A stretch of DNA of 64,000 nt from Diplocarpon mali (Eukaryota > Ascomycota > Leotiomycetes > Helotiales > Drepanopezizaceae), in NCBI GenBank assembly GCA_024741835.1, contig JAENRP010000184.1, positions 20,765 to 84,764 of the forward strand. Direction: 5' to 3'. The notes beneath the pieces were generated by a model. The model was not told where the DNA came from. It made no database searches and saw only the letters and a program-made list of their open reading frames with translations. The translations under genes were made by a program, and so were the position numbers. Shown piece after piece: positions 11,978 to 21,234 of this stretch (position 1 is the stretch's first letter; each line of letters opens with the position of its first letter).

Positions 11978-12357
11978 GTCGATGCCGCAAACACAATCTC
12001 CGCATCTTCCTCCAGCATCTCTCCATCTTCCTCACTCCCCAACCTCCCCACTTGCTCGCTGCCTTCTCCGTCTTAGCCTCCATCTCTCCTTTCGCCCTCG
12101 CTCAAACCTCCCTAGGGAATAGCACCTACCTCTGCGCCAGCGCCAGCGCCCTCAGTGGCATATCCATCCCAGACGTAATCGTCAGACGACGCCTCTCAGC
12201 CCTTATCCTTCAACAGAACCCATTTCGCCAAAGAAGCTGCCTCCAAGCAGCGCGCGTGCGCCATCCAGGAAAATCCGTGTTCCGGTGGAGCCAGTAGCGG
12301 GAAGCTGATGACCGGCGTCACGGCGGGTGGTTTCGGGGCGCAGGATACGGCTTAAAC
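11978..12357 (+). other. Possible C-terminal exon(s) of the cell-surface protein gene
   Basis: A good donor (GTAAGT) begins at 11974, so the stop there may be intronic. Downstream, one frame reads LAAFSVLASISPFALA (hydrophobic, like a GPI tail) and then GNSTYLCASASALSG. Another frame reads NRTHFAKEAASKQRACAIQ, then NPCSGG, ending with TAA near 12352. Both look like real extracellular protein, with cysteines and a glycosylation-like NRT, but I cannot find one splice path that joins them cleanly. The alternatives are an unrecognised intron or a frameshift. Transcript data would settle it. Confidence 0.35.
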
Positions 12358-12756
12358 GCTGGTTGATCGACTGCCTTCCCATCTATTGTTTTGCGGGGTG
12401 CATGGTTGGGGCGTTGAACAACGGGGTTAGGTTGGGATGGGTTCGGTTGATGCTACGCTGTGTATGGTTGGCCTCTTGACTTTTATTTCCTTGATAATTA
12501 CATGACGTGATGTGCATCCGCGCGGGACTGTACTGTAGGAGTAACGGGTGTTTGGTATGTAACTTACGCGTCCATTCATAGTTGGGCTGTAATAACTTCC
12601 GAGGTCTAAGCGAGATCGACATCAACACGCGATGTCCAAGCGGCTCAAGCTCTACAACCCCTCTCACACCCTCTCCCTCGCTATCTTGACCCTCGTAGCA
12701 TACCAACTGTTGTCTATCATCTCAGTTCCCCGTTCGCTCGTTCCGGCCCAATCTCG

Positions 12757-13074
12757 TCACACAATCCACCCTAGGCATACTAGCAGGTTTGACATCTGGC
12801 ACGAGACGATGTCGTATTCGGTCTCAGCGGCGTCGCCGTAGTGGGTGATCGAGCACTGGATCGTTGTGTACCCTAGTATGGGACTTGGGGGCTGCGAGTC
12901 TCTTGAAATCCGGGGACGGCATGACGGTGCCGTGTGTTGTATAGGTCCAGGCATAGGCCGCGGTATCTTTTACACACCCTCCGCATAGCCGAACAGGTAA
13001 GTGAGTAGGTGACATTGTTGTCAGGACGAAGCAGGAGCATGATAGGATGCCAAGCAGCGCGAGGCATTTCGCAT
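12757..13074 (-). pseudogene. Possible decayed small secreted cysteine-containing protein gene
   Basis: On the minus strand one frame shows a hydrophobic leader (CLALLGILSCSCFVLTT) and then CGGCVKDTAAYAWTYTTHGT. A neighbouring frame continues with YTTIQCSITHYGDAAETEYD and IVSCQ. The leader lacks an in-frame ATG, although an ATG one base out of phase sits at 13074, next to a run of A. The pattern fits a small secreted protein gene with two single-base frameshifts, or a gene with introns I cannot place. There is no database support, so this is tentative. Confidence 0.28.
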
Positions 13075-14594
13075 TCTCGATTCTCGATTCTCGCAGTGGC
13101 GAAAAGGATAGTTGGATGAGTATATGTAGAGGCCTGACATTCCGACGAGGAGTATTCGCTAGGAATATTCTAAACCCAAATCACTGCCCTTGTCCCCAGG
13201 CGTGGGTTGGCACATGTCCCATATATCTTGCACCAACACCCTCTCTAGCATTTCCTCGTCTCGCCGCCAGCGACGGAGGATTGGCCGCGGCAAACGTGTT
13301 CCGCAAGAAACGCAACTGATCTTTGTCACCGTATTTACTGACGGTATCCTACTGAGCTTCATCTTTAATGAGGGGCTTGCTACTCCGGCTACGTGTGAGG
13401 AGGGGTAGCGAGTGCCGTTGTTCTTTGGAACACGGACAGCAGACAGCAGAGGCATAATGCTACTTTCTCGTAATGCACTATCGGAAAGCTTCCGAAAACC
13501 CATGTCAATTTTTACATTACTCTCTTCCTCGTATGCTCTTCAATTTTCTTGACTTGGAAAACATGCCTCATTCCAGGAACCTCAACCCCCTCATGAGATC
13601 TCATGTGCACTCTGATGCAGTCGTGCCCATTGGCAGGATTAGCGCCGTGGGATGTAATACAGGCTGTGTTACCTTCTCTACTCTCCCCTTACCTTTGGTT
13701 TCGGTTTTGAGATGTAAATGTAGATCTCATTTCCATAATGTATATAGTGTCCGGGTAGTACTTCAACACAGACAGACACGGACACCGATACAATTGAGAA
13801 ATCCCCATACGATGATAGTCAATTAGAAAAAGCACGGAGCAAACAGAATAAGCTAACAAGAAGAAGAGAAACGAACGCGTACGGGTAAAGCAATCAAGTC
13901 TTCAGTCTACTCACTTTATTTCAGTAGACTGCAAATGTGCGCATATCCAGTACATGGACTTTGATCAACCAAAAAAACTCACTTCGCACCAGGAGTCCCA
14001 AGTCCAAATTTGCAGCCTAGTGAGAATCAAAGTAAGTAATCTGAGCAGGAGATGGAGCTGAAGCCAAAGGCTTTCGATTTCTTTTATTGGGAGCCAGACA
14101 AGGTGAGGAAGAACAAGCGTCCTATTGCCTCTCTTTCAGAGAACATCTCTAAGCATACCCCATCCTTGGATCGCTCGAAGTCTTCCTGCCCTCAAACTCT
14201 AAATTCCTGGCAGCAGAAACTTGGGTCTTTCTCCCGATAGATGAGGTGTTCAAGAAGAAAAGAGAGGCCGCGAGAGATGCTCTGGCTGGCAGCTATAATC
14301 GCTGAGAAGGACTGTGGTAGATATACTGAGCTAGATACCTTGTCACCTGGCTGTAATAGGAAAATAGTGCCTACTATTTCCTGAAGAATTCATCCTACCT
14401 AGTTCGGTGGTTGACGTTGACGACATTGTACCTTCGAGGCATTTCTCCAGTTATCTCTGCACATTGCATTTAGCTCATTATACACATATGTCTTGATTAC
14501 CTTACAGCCTAGTCACTGCCCTCTCAAATCTTAGAAGTACATTCTACCATCATCCTCCCCGGGCCCGCACAGCACCACTCGCAACTTCACAGCT
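13075..14594. other. Intergenic region
   Basis: No convincing gene on either strand. Short open frames such as 14052-14240 (+) show no domain. The right end probably holds the 3' untranslated region of ERG2. Confidence 0.4.
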
Positions 14595-15493
14595 TCACAA
14601 CTTTCCCCTCGCAAGATTCGCAATCATCTCCCTGCCCGTAACCCACGTGGTCCTCCACAGGGTTGGGAAATCAAGCGTACTCGTGAAGGTGTCCGCGTAC
14701 CCAAAGCCCAGCATCGGCGGGATCCATCCGCGCGCATACTCCAGCGCGAAGCACGCCTCGTCCATCTTATACTGCTTGACGGTCCCGCGATGCAGATGAT
14801 GCACACTGCCTTGAGAGTACACTTCTGGCGTGTAGGAGCCCGGCGTGTAAGCTAGCTGTGTTCCAACGAGGATGTGAAAATAATCATCGGCTGTGTGGCG
14901 GCCAGTGTGACCCTCGGTACCAATTGCGGTTCCTGTGGATGGTAAGCAGAGTTCCCCCGAAAGATGAAGATGCGGATGTTGGGAAATTAAGCTACCAAAG
15001 ATGATTAGGTACTCGGTGATGCCTGAAGACTTCGTCAGTCCCTTTCCTTCAAAGGTCACAGTCACATGACCAGCCTCGATTCCAGCTTTCATTTTCATCC
15101 GTCCCTTTGATCCGAAGACTCACTTGCATGAATGATATACATCGCCCCCATAGCACCGCCGGCATTATTAAAAATCCACTCTTCATCTAAATTCACGTAG
15201 CCTCCGGGCAGCTTCTCACTCAACTCATCTACAATGAACTTCACGACCTGCCTTGTATCATTGCCATGAGCGCCAATCGCCCGTTGAGACAGATCATGCA
15301 ATTGAGCTGGAGAGAAGACGTAGAACCATTCAAGGTGCGAGTCTAGGTAGCAGTAGACGGCTGATAGTATAGCGAGGATGACGGCTGTGGTACTGAGGCT
15401 CTTGGTCCAGCTGCTGCTGGCTTTTTTGGTGCGGGCTTTGGCTTTGGCTTTGTTGGGTGAATGGGACTCTTGGGAGTGGGCTTTGGGCGCCAT
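14595..15493 (-). CDS. ERG2: C-8 sterol isomerase, ERG2/sigma-1 receptor family, 3 exons, 244 aa
   Basis: Converts fecosterol to episterol (delta-8 to delta-7 shift) in ergosterol synthesis, in the endoplasmic reticulum membrane. Exons on the minus strand are 15493-15124, 15022-14996 and 14932-14595; the middle exon is only 27 nt. Introns are GT-AG (101 and 63 nt). A lysine-rich N-terminus (residues 1-29) is followed by one membrane segment at about residues 33-50 (TTAVILAILSAVYC). The conserved ERG2 blocks are then present: WIFNNAGGAMGAMYIIHAS, ITEYLIIFGTAIGTEGHTG, RHTADDYFHILVGTQ, GSVHHLHRGTVKQYKM, CFALEYARGWIPPMLGFGY, TFTSTLDFPTLW. The splice sites restore the family consensus exactly. The length is close to yeast Erg2 (222 aa), with a longer N-terminus. 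It is divergent from the uS14m gene. Confidence 0.96.
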
Positions 15494-15892
15494 GATGGCT
15501 ATATGATGTGGTAAAGACTGTGGCGGTGGATTGAATGATGTACAGAGCAGTGAATGAATTGTTTTGTTGTTAGATTTGGCAGAGGTTAGCGCGGCAGGGG
15601 CTTGCAGTTGAGGAGAGGTATACGCAATGAGGATGTGGCAGAGTACAATATTTGGAATTCCCAGAGAAATTCCTATTGGTATGGGATACCTGGATTTCTG
15701 GTGTTCCTAGGAACAATGGTATCTATCCTACCTAGCTACCTCTGTCATTACTCCAGTCCGCTGGAAAAACAACGAGGCTGCAAAGCGAGGCTGAGCATCC
15801 CGGTCACCGCACTATACCACAGAACATCCTCTTCATCCTCTTCAATTGACACCAACGCCTCGACAACCATCACACATATCACAGCCACCACC
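15494..15892. promoter_or_regulatory. Divergent promoter region between ERG2 and mitochondrial uS14m
   Basis: A 399-bp gap between two start codons facing away from each other, so it must carry both promoters and leaders. The right end is rich in CA and CT runs before the uS14m ATG (ACCACCATGTCC is a good start context). I do not recognise a specific sterol-responsive site. Confidence 0.6.
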
Positions 15893-16407
15893 ATGTCCAT
15901 GTTCCGCGCGAAGAAGCTCGATCTCGGCGGCTTTGTCAACATCAAAGTTATCCGTGACCACACCAAGCGCAAAGTCTTTGCACAGAACGAGCCTGAACGG
16001 TATTTGCCCTGCTTCTTCCAACCCCCAGTCAGATCCCCTTCACCATCATGTTCACACACCAATGTTGAGGCCCAAAACTGAAATCGTTTTTTTTAGACAA
16101 GCTCTCCGTTACATCATACGTAATATGACCCTCCCCGCCCGAACCCGCGCGCAGGCCCAGCTCCAGCTATCGCAGATGCACTGCTACACGCGCTCAACGC
16201 AGATCCGGAACCGATGCATAGAGGGCGGCAAAGGACGGGGTATTTTGCGGGATTTCAAGATGTCTAGGGCAGGTCTCCTGATGTTGTGTAGAGAGCTTAC
16301 GCGGGTAAATGAATTTGGATGGAATTCGGCTAACGGTTTTGCAGTATAACTTCAGAATGAATGCTCTTCAGGGTAACCTGCCGGGTGTGAAGAAGGCTAG
16401 CTGGTAG
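15893..16407 (+). CDS. MRP2: Mitochondrial small ribosomal subunit protein uS14m (MRP2), 3 exons, 113 aa
   Basis: Structural protein of the mitochondrial ribosome small subunit. Exons are 15893-15999, 16097-16268 and 16345-16407. The protein begins MSMFRAKKLDLGG, then LRYIIRNMTLPARTRAQAQL, MHCYTRSTQIRNRCI, GKGRGILRDFKMSR, and ends YNFRMNALQGNLPGVKKASW, which are the hallmark uS14 blocks. Intron 1 is GT-AG. Intron 2, to give the conserved SRYNFR junction, must start with GC (GCAGGT at 16269) and end GCAG at 16344. A GT donor at 16308 would also keep frame but would insert 13 residues into the most conserved part. Length matches the yeast protein (115 aa). It lies head to head with ERG2. Confidence 0.93.
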
Positions 16408-17002
16408 GATATTTGGGTGGGAATGCGGCGGTATTGGCTGGGAAGAGAAAGCATTGCTGTACCAACAACAACTTGGAGGGTTGGCTTGGATCATGGAAGC
16501 TTGTGACGCAATCTGTTTTAAACCCCTGAGACCGTACAAGATTACAAGTGCAGGAATGGCATTTCCAGATGGGCCAAAGATCTGGGTTGGACATTCTCGT
16601 AGTCTGGAAGGAGCCTCGGGGAAGGCATACATGTAAGAATGAACTTTCACTTCCACTCGACCTATCGAGTTGCGTCTTGGCTGGGATAGCAATACTTTTT
16701 TTTTGCTTTTGCTCTCAACGACCCTATTCTCAGTTTTTCCTACTGCTCTTGCTTGCTCTTGCCCTGATTGGTCGATTCGAACGCATCTTGCCGGAGCAAA
16801 CAATCAATATCTCGTTTATTTAGCGTTCTTGCGTGCACTTGAATAACTACCTCGCACTCGACCTTGCTTGCCCGTTTTGCTTACTTCTACAGCACAACGA
16901 TTCTTTTTTCTGCTCTTCTCTCATACACAGCCAACACATTCAAGACTCAGTCTTGTTGTATTCCTTAAGAGCACCCCAATACCAACCCGAACGACAACCA
17001 AG
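16408..17002. other. Intergenic region between uS14m and the Arb2-domain gene
   Basis: Holds the 3' end of the upstream transcript and the promoter of the next gene; the last 200 bp are rich in CT and CA, as in fungal leaders. No gene recognised; the minus-strand open frame here (16330-16803) has no domain. Confidence 0.45.
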
Positions 17003-18395
17003 ATGTTCCGGCGTCTCCAATCCGGTCTCCCCAAGGATCCTGTCTTTCCTACAACTCTCCAAGGCCTTGGGTATATGTCCCACTCCCCTCTTCATAAATC
17101 GCAAAGTTAATTTCTTAGCTATTTCATTAACGACGATGACGAGATCCGCAGCATCGACAACCCGAAGGCCTACTTTAAGTACTTCCTCACCAAAAACTTG
17201 CGCTTCAATGACCTCCAACGCGAGTCTATGAATGGTCAGCTAGCTTTCACATTTGCCTATCATTTCTCCGTACTGATAGTCCATGCACAGAAGCTATCCG
17301 CAACATAATCTCCGACCGTCTTCAAGGTCTTGGTCTCGAAACAGTCTTTCTGCCGCTCGGCGCGGCTGCTAACGAACCTCACCTTCCCATCTTTGTCTCC
17401 AAGGGCCTGGAAAAGAAGAAACATGTCATTGTACTATTTTACGAGCATGTGCAGGATATCGGCATCTTTGCTCACCGCGTCATCGGCGGCAAAGGAGGTA
17501 TCAACGAGGGTTCGGCAGTCAATTTTGTCAAATACGTTCAGTCGCAGACTTTCTCGACCGAGAATACGGACTCGCCTGGTATAATCCTGGCTAACACTGG
17601 CCAATTGCGCTGGTGGGTACGTGGACAGAAGGCTGTCACTCAAACCACTTGGGTGCGTAATTTCTTAGATACAGAGAATATAAGACTCTATTTCTCATCC
17701 AATATGACCTCCCGTCAAAATGAAACTAACAACTACAGTTCTCTCTCCCCCAGAAATCCGCCGTGGAACCCCCCTACCGCTTTCAACCCTCCAAGAACAG
17801 TATTCCGGGCAACACCACCACCTATGAGCATATCTCCACGATCTTCAACTCCGTGATCGCTACCCTGGCTCACCCAGTGGCAAAGCTATACCTAATAGGC
17901 GTCTCCGACGGCGCAGTCCAACTCTCCCACTTCCTCAACGATCCTTCCAACTTCTTACTCCACGGTCCTCGCATCGCCGCCCTCGTCACCCTAGACTCCT
18001 ACTTCCACGCGCACGAGATCCACAACCCGGCATTCGCCACATTCCTTCAGAACCGCGGTCGCGCATACGTGAGGTCCGACGAGCCGGCTGGTACATACAT
18101 CTGTGACGCCGCGGGCACGAAGTACTTCCCTGCGAACGGGTGCCCCACTTTCAGCTCAGGGGAGCACTACTATAGCGAGACGATGCTGATTTCCGCGGGG
18201 AAGGTGGTGGTGGATTGGTTCAAGGAGGTGGCTGCTGATCGAGAGTATGGAAATCCTGCGTTTACGAGGATCGAGATTGGAGACGACAGGGATGAAACAA
18301 TTGAGGCGGAGATTGTGTCGGCTTGGGAGAAGATCGAGGAGAGTGCCGACGCAGTGGGCGCCGGGGAGAGTCGTTTTGAGGAGATTGAGGATTGA
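17003..18395 (+). CDS. Arb2-domain protein (FAM172/Arb2 family), 4 exons, 400 aa
   Basis: Exons are 17003-17070, 17119-17234, 17291-17652 and 17739-18395; all three introns are GT-AG and the frame closes at 400 aa. The N-terminus (MFRRLQSGLPKDPVFP, LGYFINDDDEIRSI, YFKYFLTKNLRFND) and middle (LPIFVSKGLEKKKHVIVLF, AHRVIGGKGGINEGSAVNF, GIILANTGQLRWW) match the fungal Arb2-domain family. An alpha/beta-hydrolase-like nucleophile elbow, GVSDGA, sits at about residues 236-241. Further blocks are RGRAYVRSDEPAGT and NGCPTFSSGEHYYSE, and the C-terminal 50 residues are acidic. Arb2 of fission yeast binds Argonaute and acts in heterochromatin formation; an Arb2 domain also occurs in Hda1-type deacetylases. 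Whether this paralogue has that role is not shown by the sequence. Catalysis is unproven in the family. Confidence 0.88.
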
Positions 18396-18681
18396 GGATT
18401 GGGCGCTGAACGACAGTCAGAGATGGCGGGATTTTCTAGGCATAAAACGAAACTGCATAGTTGCCACAGTTGGTAGGTGTGTAGATGATGGGAAATGATG
18501 GCATAGATAGGCATACAGGATAATTAAATCAACGAGACAAACGAGGTCTTTGAAGTGAAGTAAAGTATTATTGAATTACGACGCGCATTGTGGGTATCCT
18601 TGAGTTATTGAATAATGATCCCACCCGAAGCTCGAAGATCAGAAGCCAAATAAATGTAGACAATAAAGGGTATTTCACTAC

Positions 18682-20337
18682 TCATACAGACAAAACTCCT
18701 CCACTAGGCGCCGCCTTCGGTCCCGCCCCAGGCTCAAGAATATCCTTTGCCCTCCTCATCCTTTCAAATACAACCTTCTCCTCACTCTCCCACCTCCCAA
18801 TATCCTTCTGCTCCTTTCCAAATCCTAGCCACCCACCGCCACTACTCTTCTTCTCCTTCTCATCTCTGGCCATTGCCCCAACCATGGCCATCCAGTTGCC
18901 AATTCCAACCTCGAGACACTCTTTACACTTCTTCCTGCCCTCTTTATCGACTGCGTTCCGCCGCAGCTCTTCCTCTGCCAGATCGACTGCCTCCCGCGTC
19001 CATGCCAGCCCATCCTCGCGGCTGGTTCTGGTTTGCTTGGAGGCGTAGAGGATCTCGCCAATGTAGGTCATGATGCCTGCTTCTTCGCAGCGCTCCTTTG
19101 GTGTTCGGAGCGGTGGCGTGGTGCCGTCGTCTGGCGGAGGCGGGTATTCCGGTGGCGTTACTATGGATCGTATTGTGGTTGTGATTGTTTTGAAAAGATT
19201 GTTATCCTCGAGGTCTGGACTGACGGTTTGCTGCATTGTTGCCGGCACTTCTGGTAAGGATTTCCTGGCACGGAGCACAGAGAGGAATATCGGCAATGCC
19301 AGTGTGAGGTTGGAGTTCACTGCGTGATGAACTCCAAGAGCCGTGGCGACGGAGAGGATATTGGCACTCGGTACGCCAGGGTCCGCCCCGATCACTCCTG
19401 TCGCAGGATCGATAGCAGGTTTATATGCTTGCGAGCTAGCGTTTGCAATGTCGGCAGCCCATCTATGCATCTCCAGCGCGGCTTCATGTATCCCCTTGTA
19501 GTCTAACCAAACTCCATAAGCGAGCGCGGCATCAATCCTTTGCTTCTCCGTAAAGCCTTGCGTTGTCAAGATCCGCATGTAGTATACTTCTGGAGACTCG
19601 AAAGCTTGTTCACAGTCTTCCTCCTTCGGCGGGCTCTTCGAGAATGGAGATACAGGCCTGGGATTCGGATTTGAAGGTCCAATAACCACATTCGCAGGAA
19701 ACGCTATGTTCCTCACTTTATCCCTCACGTATCCGTCCAGATGCTCCGCAGCCCTTGCAGCGCCCATTAATATCTCATAGTAACCCCTTCTCCACGGCTC
19801 CGGCTTCTCCGAAATATCGTATCCGGTCTTCCCAATACCCGCGACCAAAATCCCGCCCTCAGCTGTAGACTTCAATCCTGCTCCGTCAATACTGGGATTC
19901 TCCAACCTCCGTAGCAGACGCCTATACATGTCTCCCGTCTTCGCCCAGTCCACCAGATCAACGCCATCTTCCCCATCACTCTCGTTCCATTGCGCAGTCC
20001 TGAAATCCTTACGCGTCACCCAGGACCACTCGCTCGGACTCGGGAAGCGGTGGTTGAGGTATTCCTCCTGGAGTCCAAACGCCAGCATCAAAAGTAGGAA
20101 TGAACCTGTCCATAATACAACGGTATATTTTCCAGCCTTCCAGACTTCGTCTTTGATCCACTCTTTGGTCTCAGTAGTGAGGAATCGAGCATTGGGCCGT
20201 CGACTAGGTGTGGAGAGGAAGGGGACCTGGGGTCGCGAGTGACTGGTAAGAGTGTTCCGTGTGAATGGGCGAGGGTAGTTGGGAGGCTTAAATGGGCGGA
20301 GGGGGAGTGTGCGGCGAATTGGTAGACGGGGGCGCAT
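18682..20337 (-). CDS. Conserved mitochondrial membrane protein, TPR-like, unknown function, 551 aa
   Basis: Single exon. The N-terminal 55 residues are rich in R, P, S and T with almost no acidic residues, a typical mitochondrial presequence. One membrane segment follows at residues 71-89 (YTVVLWTGSFLLLMLAFGL), then GLQEEYLNHRFPSPSEWSW. The rest is soluble and mostly helical: EGGILVAGIGKTGYDISEK, EPWRRGYYEILMGAARAAEHL, NVVIGPSNPNPRPV, GFTEKQRIDAALAYGVWLDY, ALEMHRWAADIA, and a C-terminal helix array that looks like weak TPR repeats. Similar fungal proteins have been deposited as MFS maltose permease, which cannot be right with a single membrane segment; that recollection is unchecked. A role as an inner-membrane scaffold (compare Mgr3-type TPR adaptors) is speculation. 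It is convergent with the Arb2-domain gene. Confidence 0.88.
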   Translation of the reverse strand: MRPRLPIRRTLPLRPFKPPNYPRPFTRNTLTSHSRPQVPFLSTPSRRPNARFLTTETKEWIKDEVWKAGKYTVVLWTGSFLLLMLAFGLQEEYLNHRFPSPSEWSWVTRKDFRTAQWNESDGEDGVDLVDWAKTGDMYRRLLRRLENPSIDGAGLKSTAEGGILVAGIGKTGYDISEKPEPWRRGYYEILMGAARAAEHLDGYVRDKVRNIAFPANVVIGPSNPNPRPVSPFSKSPPKEEDCEQAFESPEVYYMRILTTQGFTEKQRIDAALAYGVWLDYKGIHEAALEMHRWAADIANASSQAYKPAIDPATGVIGADPGVPSANILSVATALGVHHAVNSNLTLALPIFLSVLRARKSLPEVPATMQQTVSPDLEDNNLFKTITTTIRSIVTPPEYPPPPDDGTTPPLRTPKERCEEAGIMTYIGEILYASKQTRTSREDGLAWTREAVDLAEEELRRNAVDKEGRKKCKECLEVGIGNWMAMVGAMARDEKEKKSSGGGWLGFGKEQKDIGRWESEEKVVFERMRRAKDILEPGAGPKAAPSGGVLSV

Positions 20338-20499
20338 CTTGTTGTGAGGTGTTCATGCAATGCCGAGAAGAATGAGGTGTACTTGAAGCGGATTTCACTA
20401 CCGTTACGGAAAAACTTTTGTCCACTCAGAATAGCCACTAAGCGACTGCCCCTTCACTCCAAATGCCAAGCTTAACATTCTCGGCTACACGCAGTCATT

Positions 20500-21200
20500 G
20501 TCTTTTTTTCCCTTTTAATATCTTTTATTAGCTCTAAACTATATAATATAAGCGGAGAACGCTATTTAAGATATACTACTTAGTGGACTTCTCATATCTT
20601 TATTATTCAGCTTATTATACATTAATTCCCGATTCCTTAGATGAGAGAGTCTAGCTTATATCTTAGTGAATTGTAATTCCCTTTCAGTCTTAGGCGAGTA
20701 TATTCTTAAAAGGTGCTTTAATAAATAGAGTCGCCTTAGGTTTTTTTCTAAGATATGATCCCTATACTAATAGCAGCTATGTGTTTGATAATATGAAACG
20801 TCTTACTAGTTGGCGGTAGCTTTTGATTGTAACCCTTCTAATCGACTTTATATAGAATTATCAAAATGTATCATTTTCCTAATATACTATAATCCGCCTT
20901 TTTCCCCTCTATATCCTTTGTTAAGCTTCTCCTTTAGTTATAAGTATATATTTGAATAATCTTGGAGTATGTAAATCGAGGTCGAAAAGAAAGGGTACTT
21001 ATAAAAGAGGTAGTATAATAGAAAGGTGAATTTTTCATTTCGACGTCTTCGAAAGTTCTAGCTTCATTCGACTTAGGGTTTGATTATTTTATAATCGGAA
21101 GGACTCAATCTTGGCTTTATTGATTACTTAGATGAATATGCAGGTTTGTAGGAGATACTGCGTACAGGGATTGAGTCCTTATCTCCCCCTTAGAATTGTT
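20500..21200 (-). repeat. RIP-degraded dispersed repeat, copy 3 (inverted)
   Basis: The reverse complement carries the same ordered landmarks as 3960-4860, for example GCGACTCTATTTATTAAAGC near 20730, and the GCAGTATCTCCTACAAACC end near 21145. AT-rich and non-coding. Together with copy 4 it forms a tandem pair in inverse orientation to copies 1 and 2. Confidence 0.65.
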
Positions 21201-21234
21201 GAACCAGCCTCACTATACGTACAACTGTCAGAGG

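Noticed and set aside
14052..14240. 62-codon open frame on the plus strand
   Set aside because: No similarity or signal recognised; isolated.
16308..16344. Canonical GT-AG alternative for uS14m intron 2
   Set aside because: Gives a 37-nt intron and inserts 13 residues between SR and YNFR, an otherwise contiguous conserved motif; the GC-AG intron was preferred.
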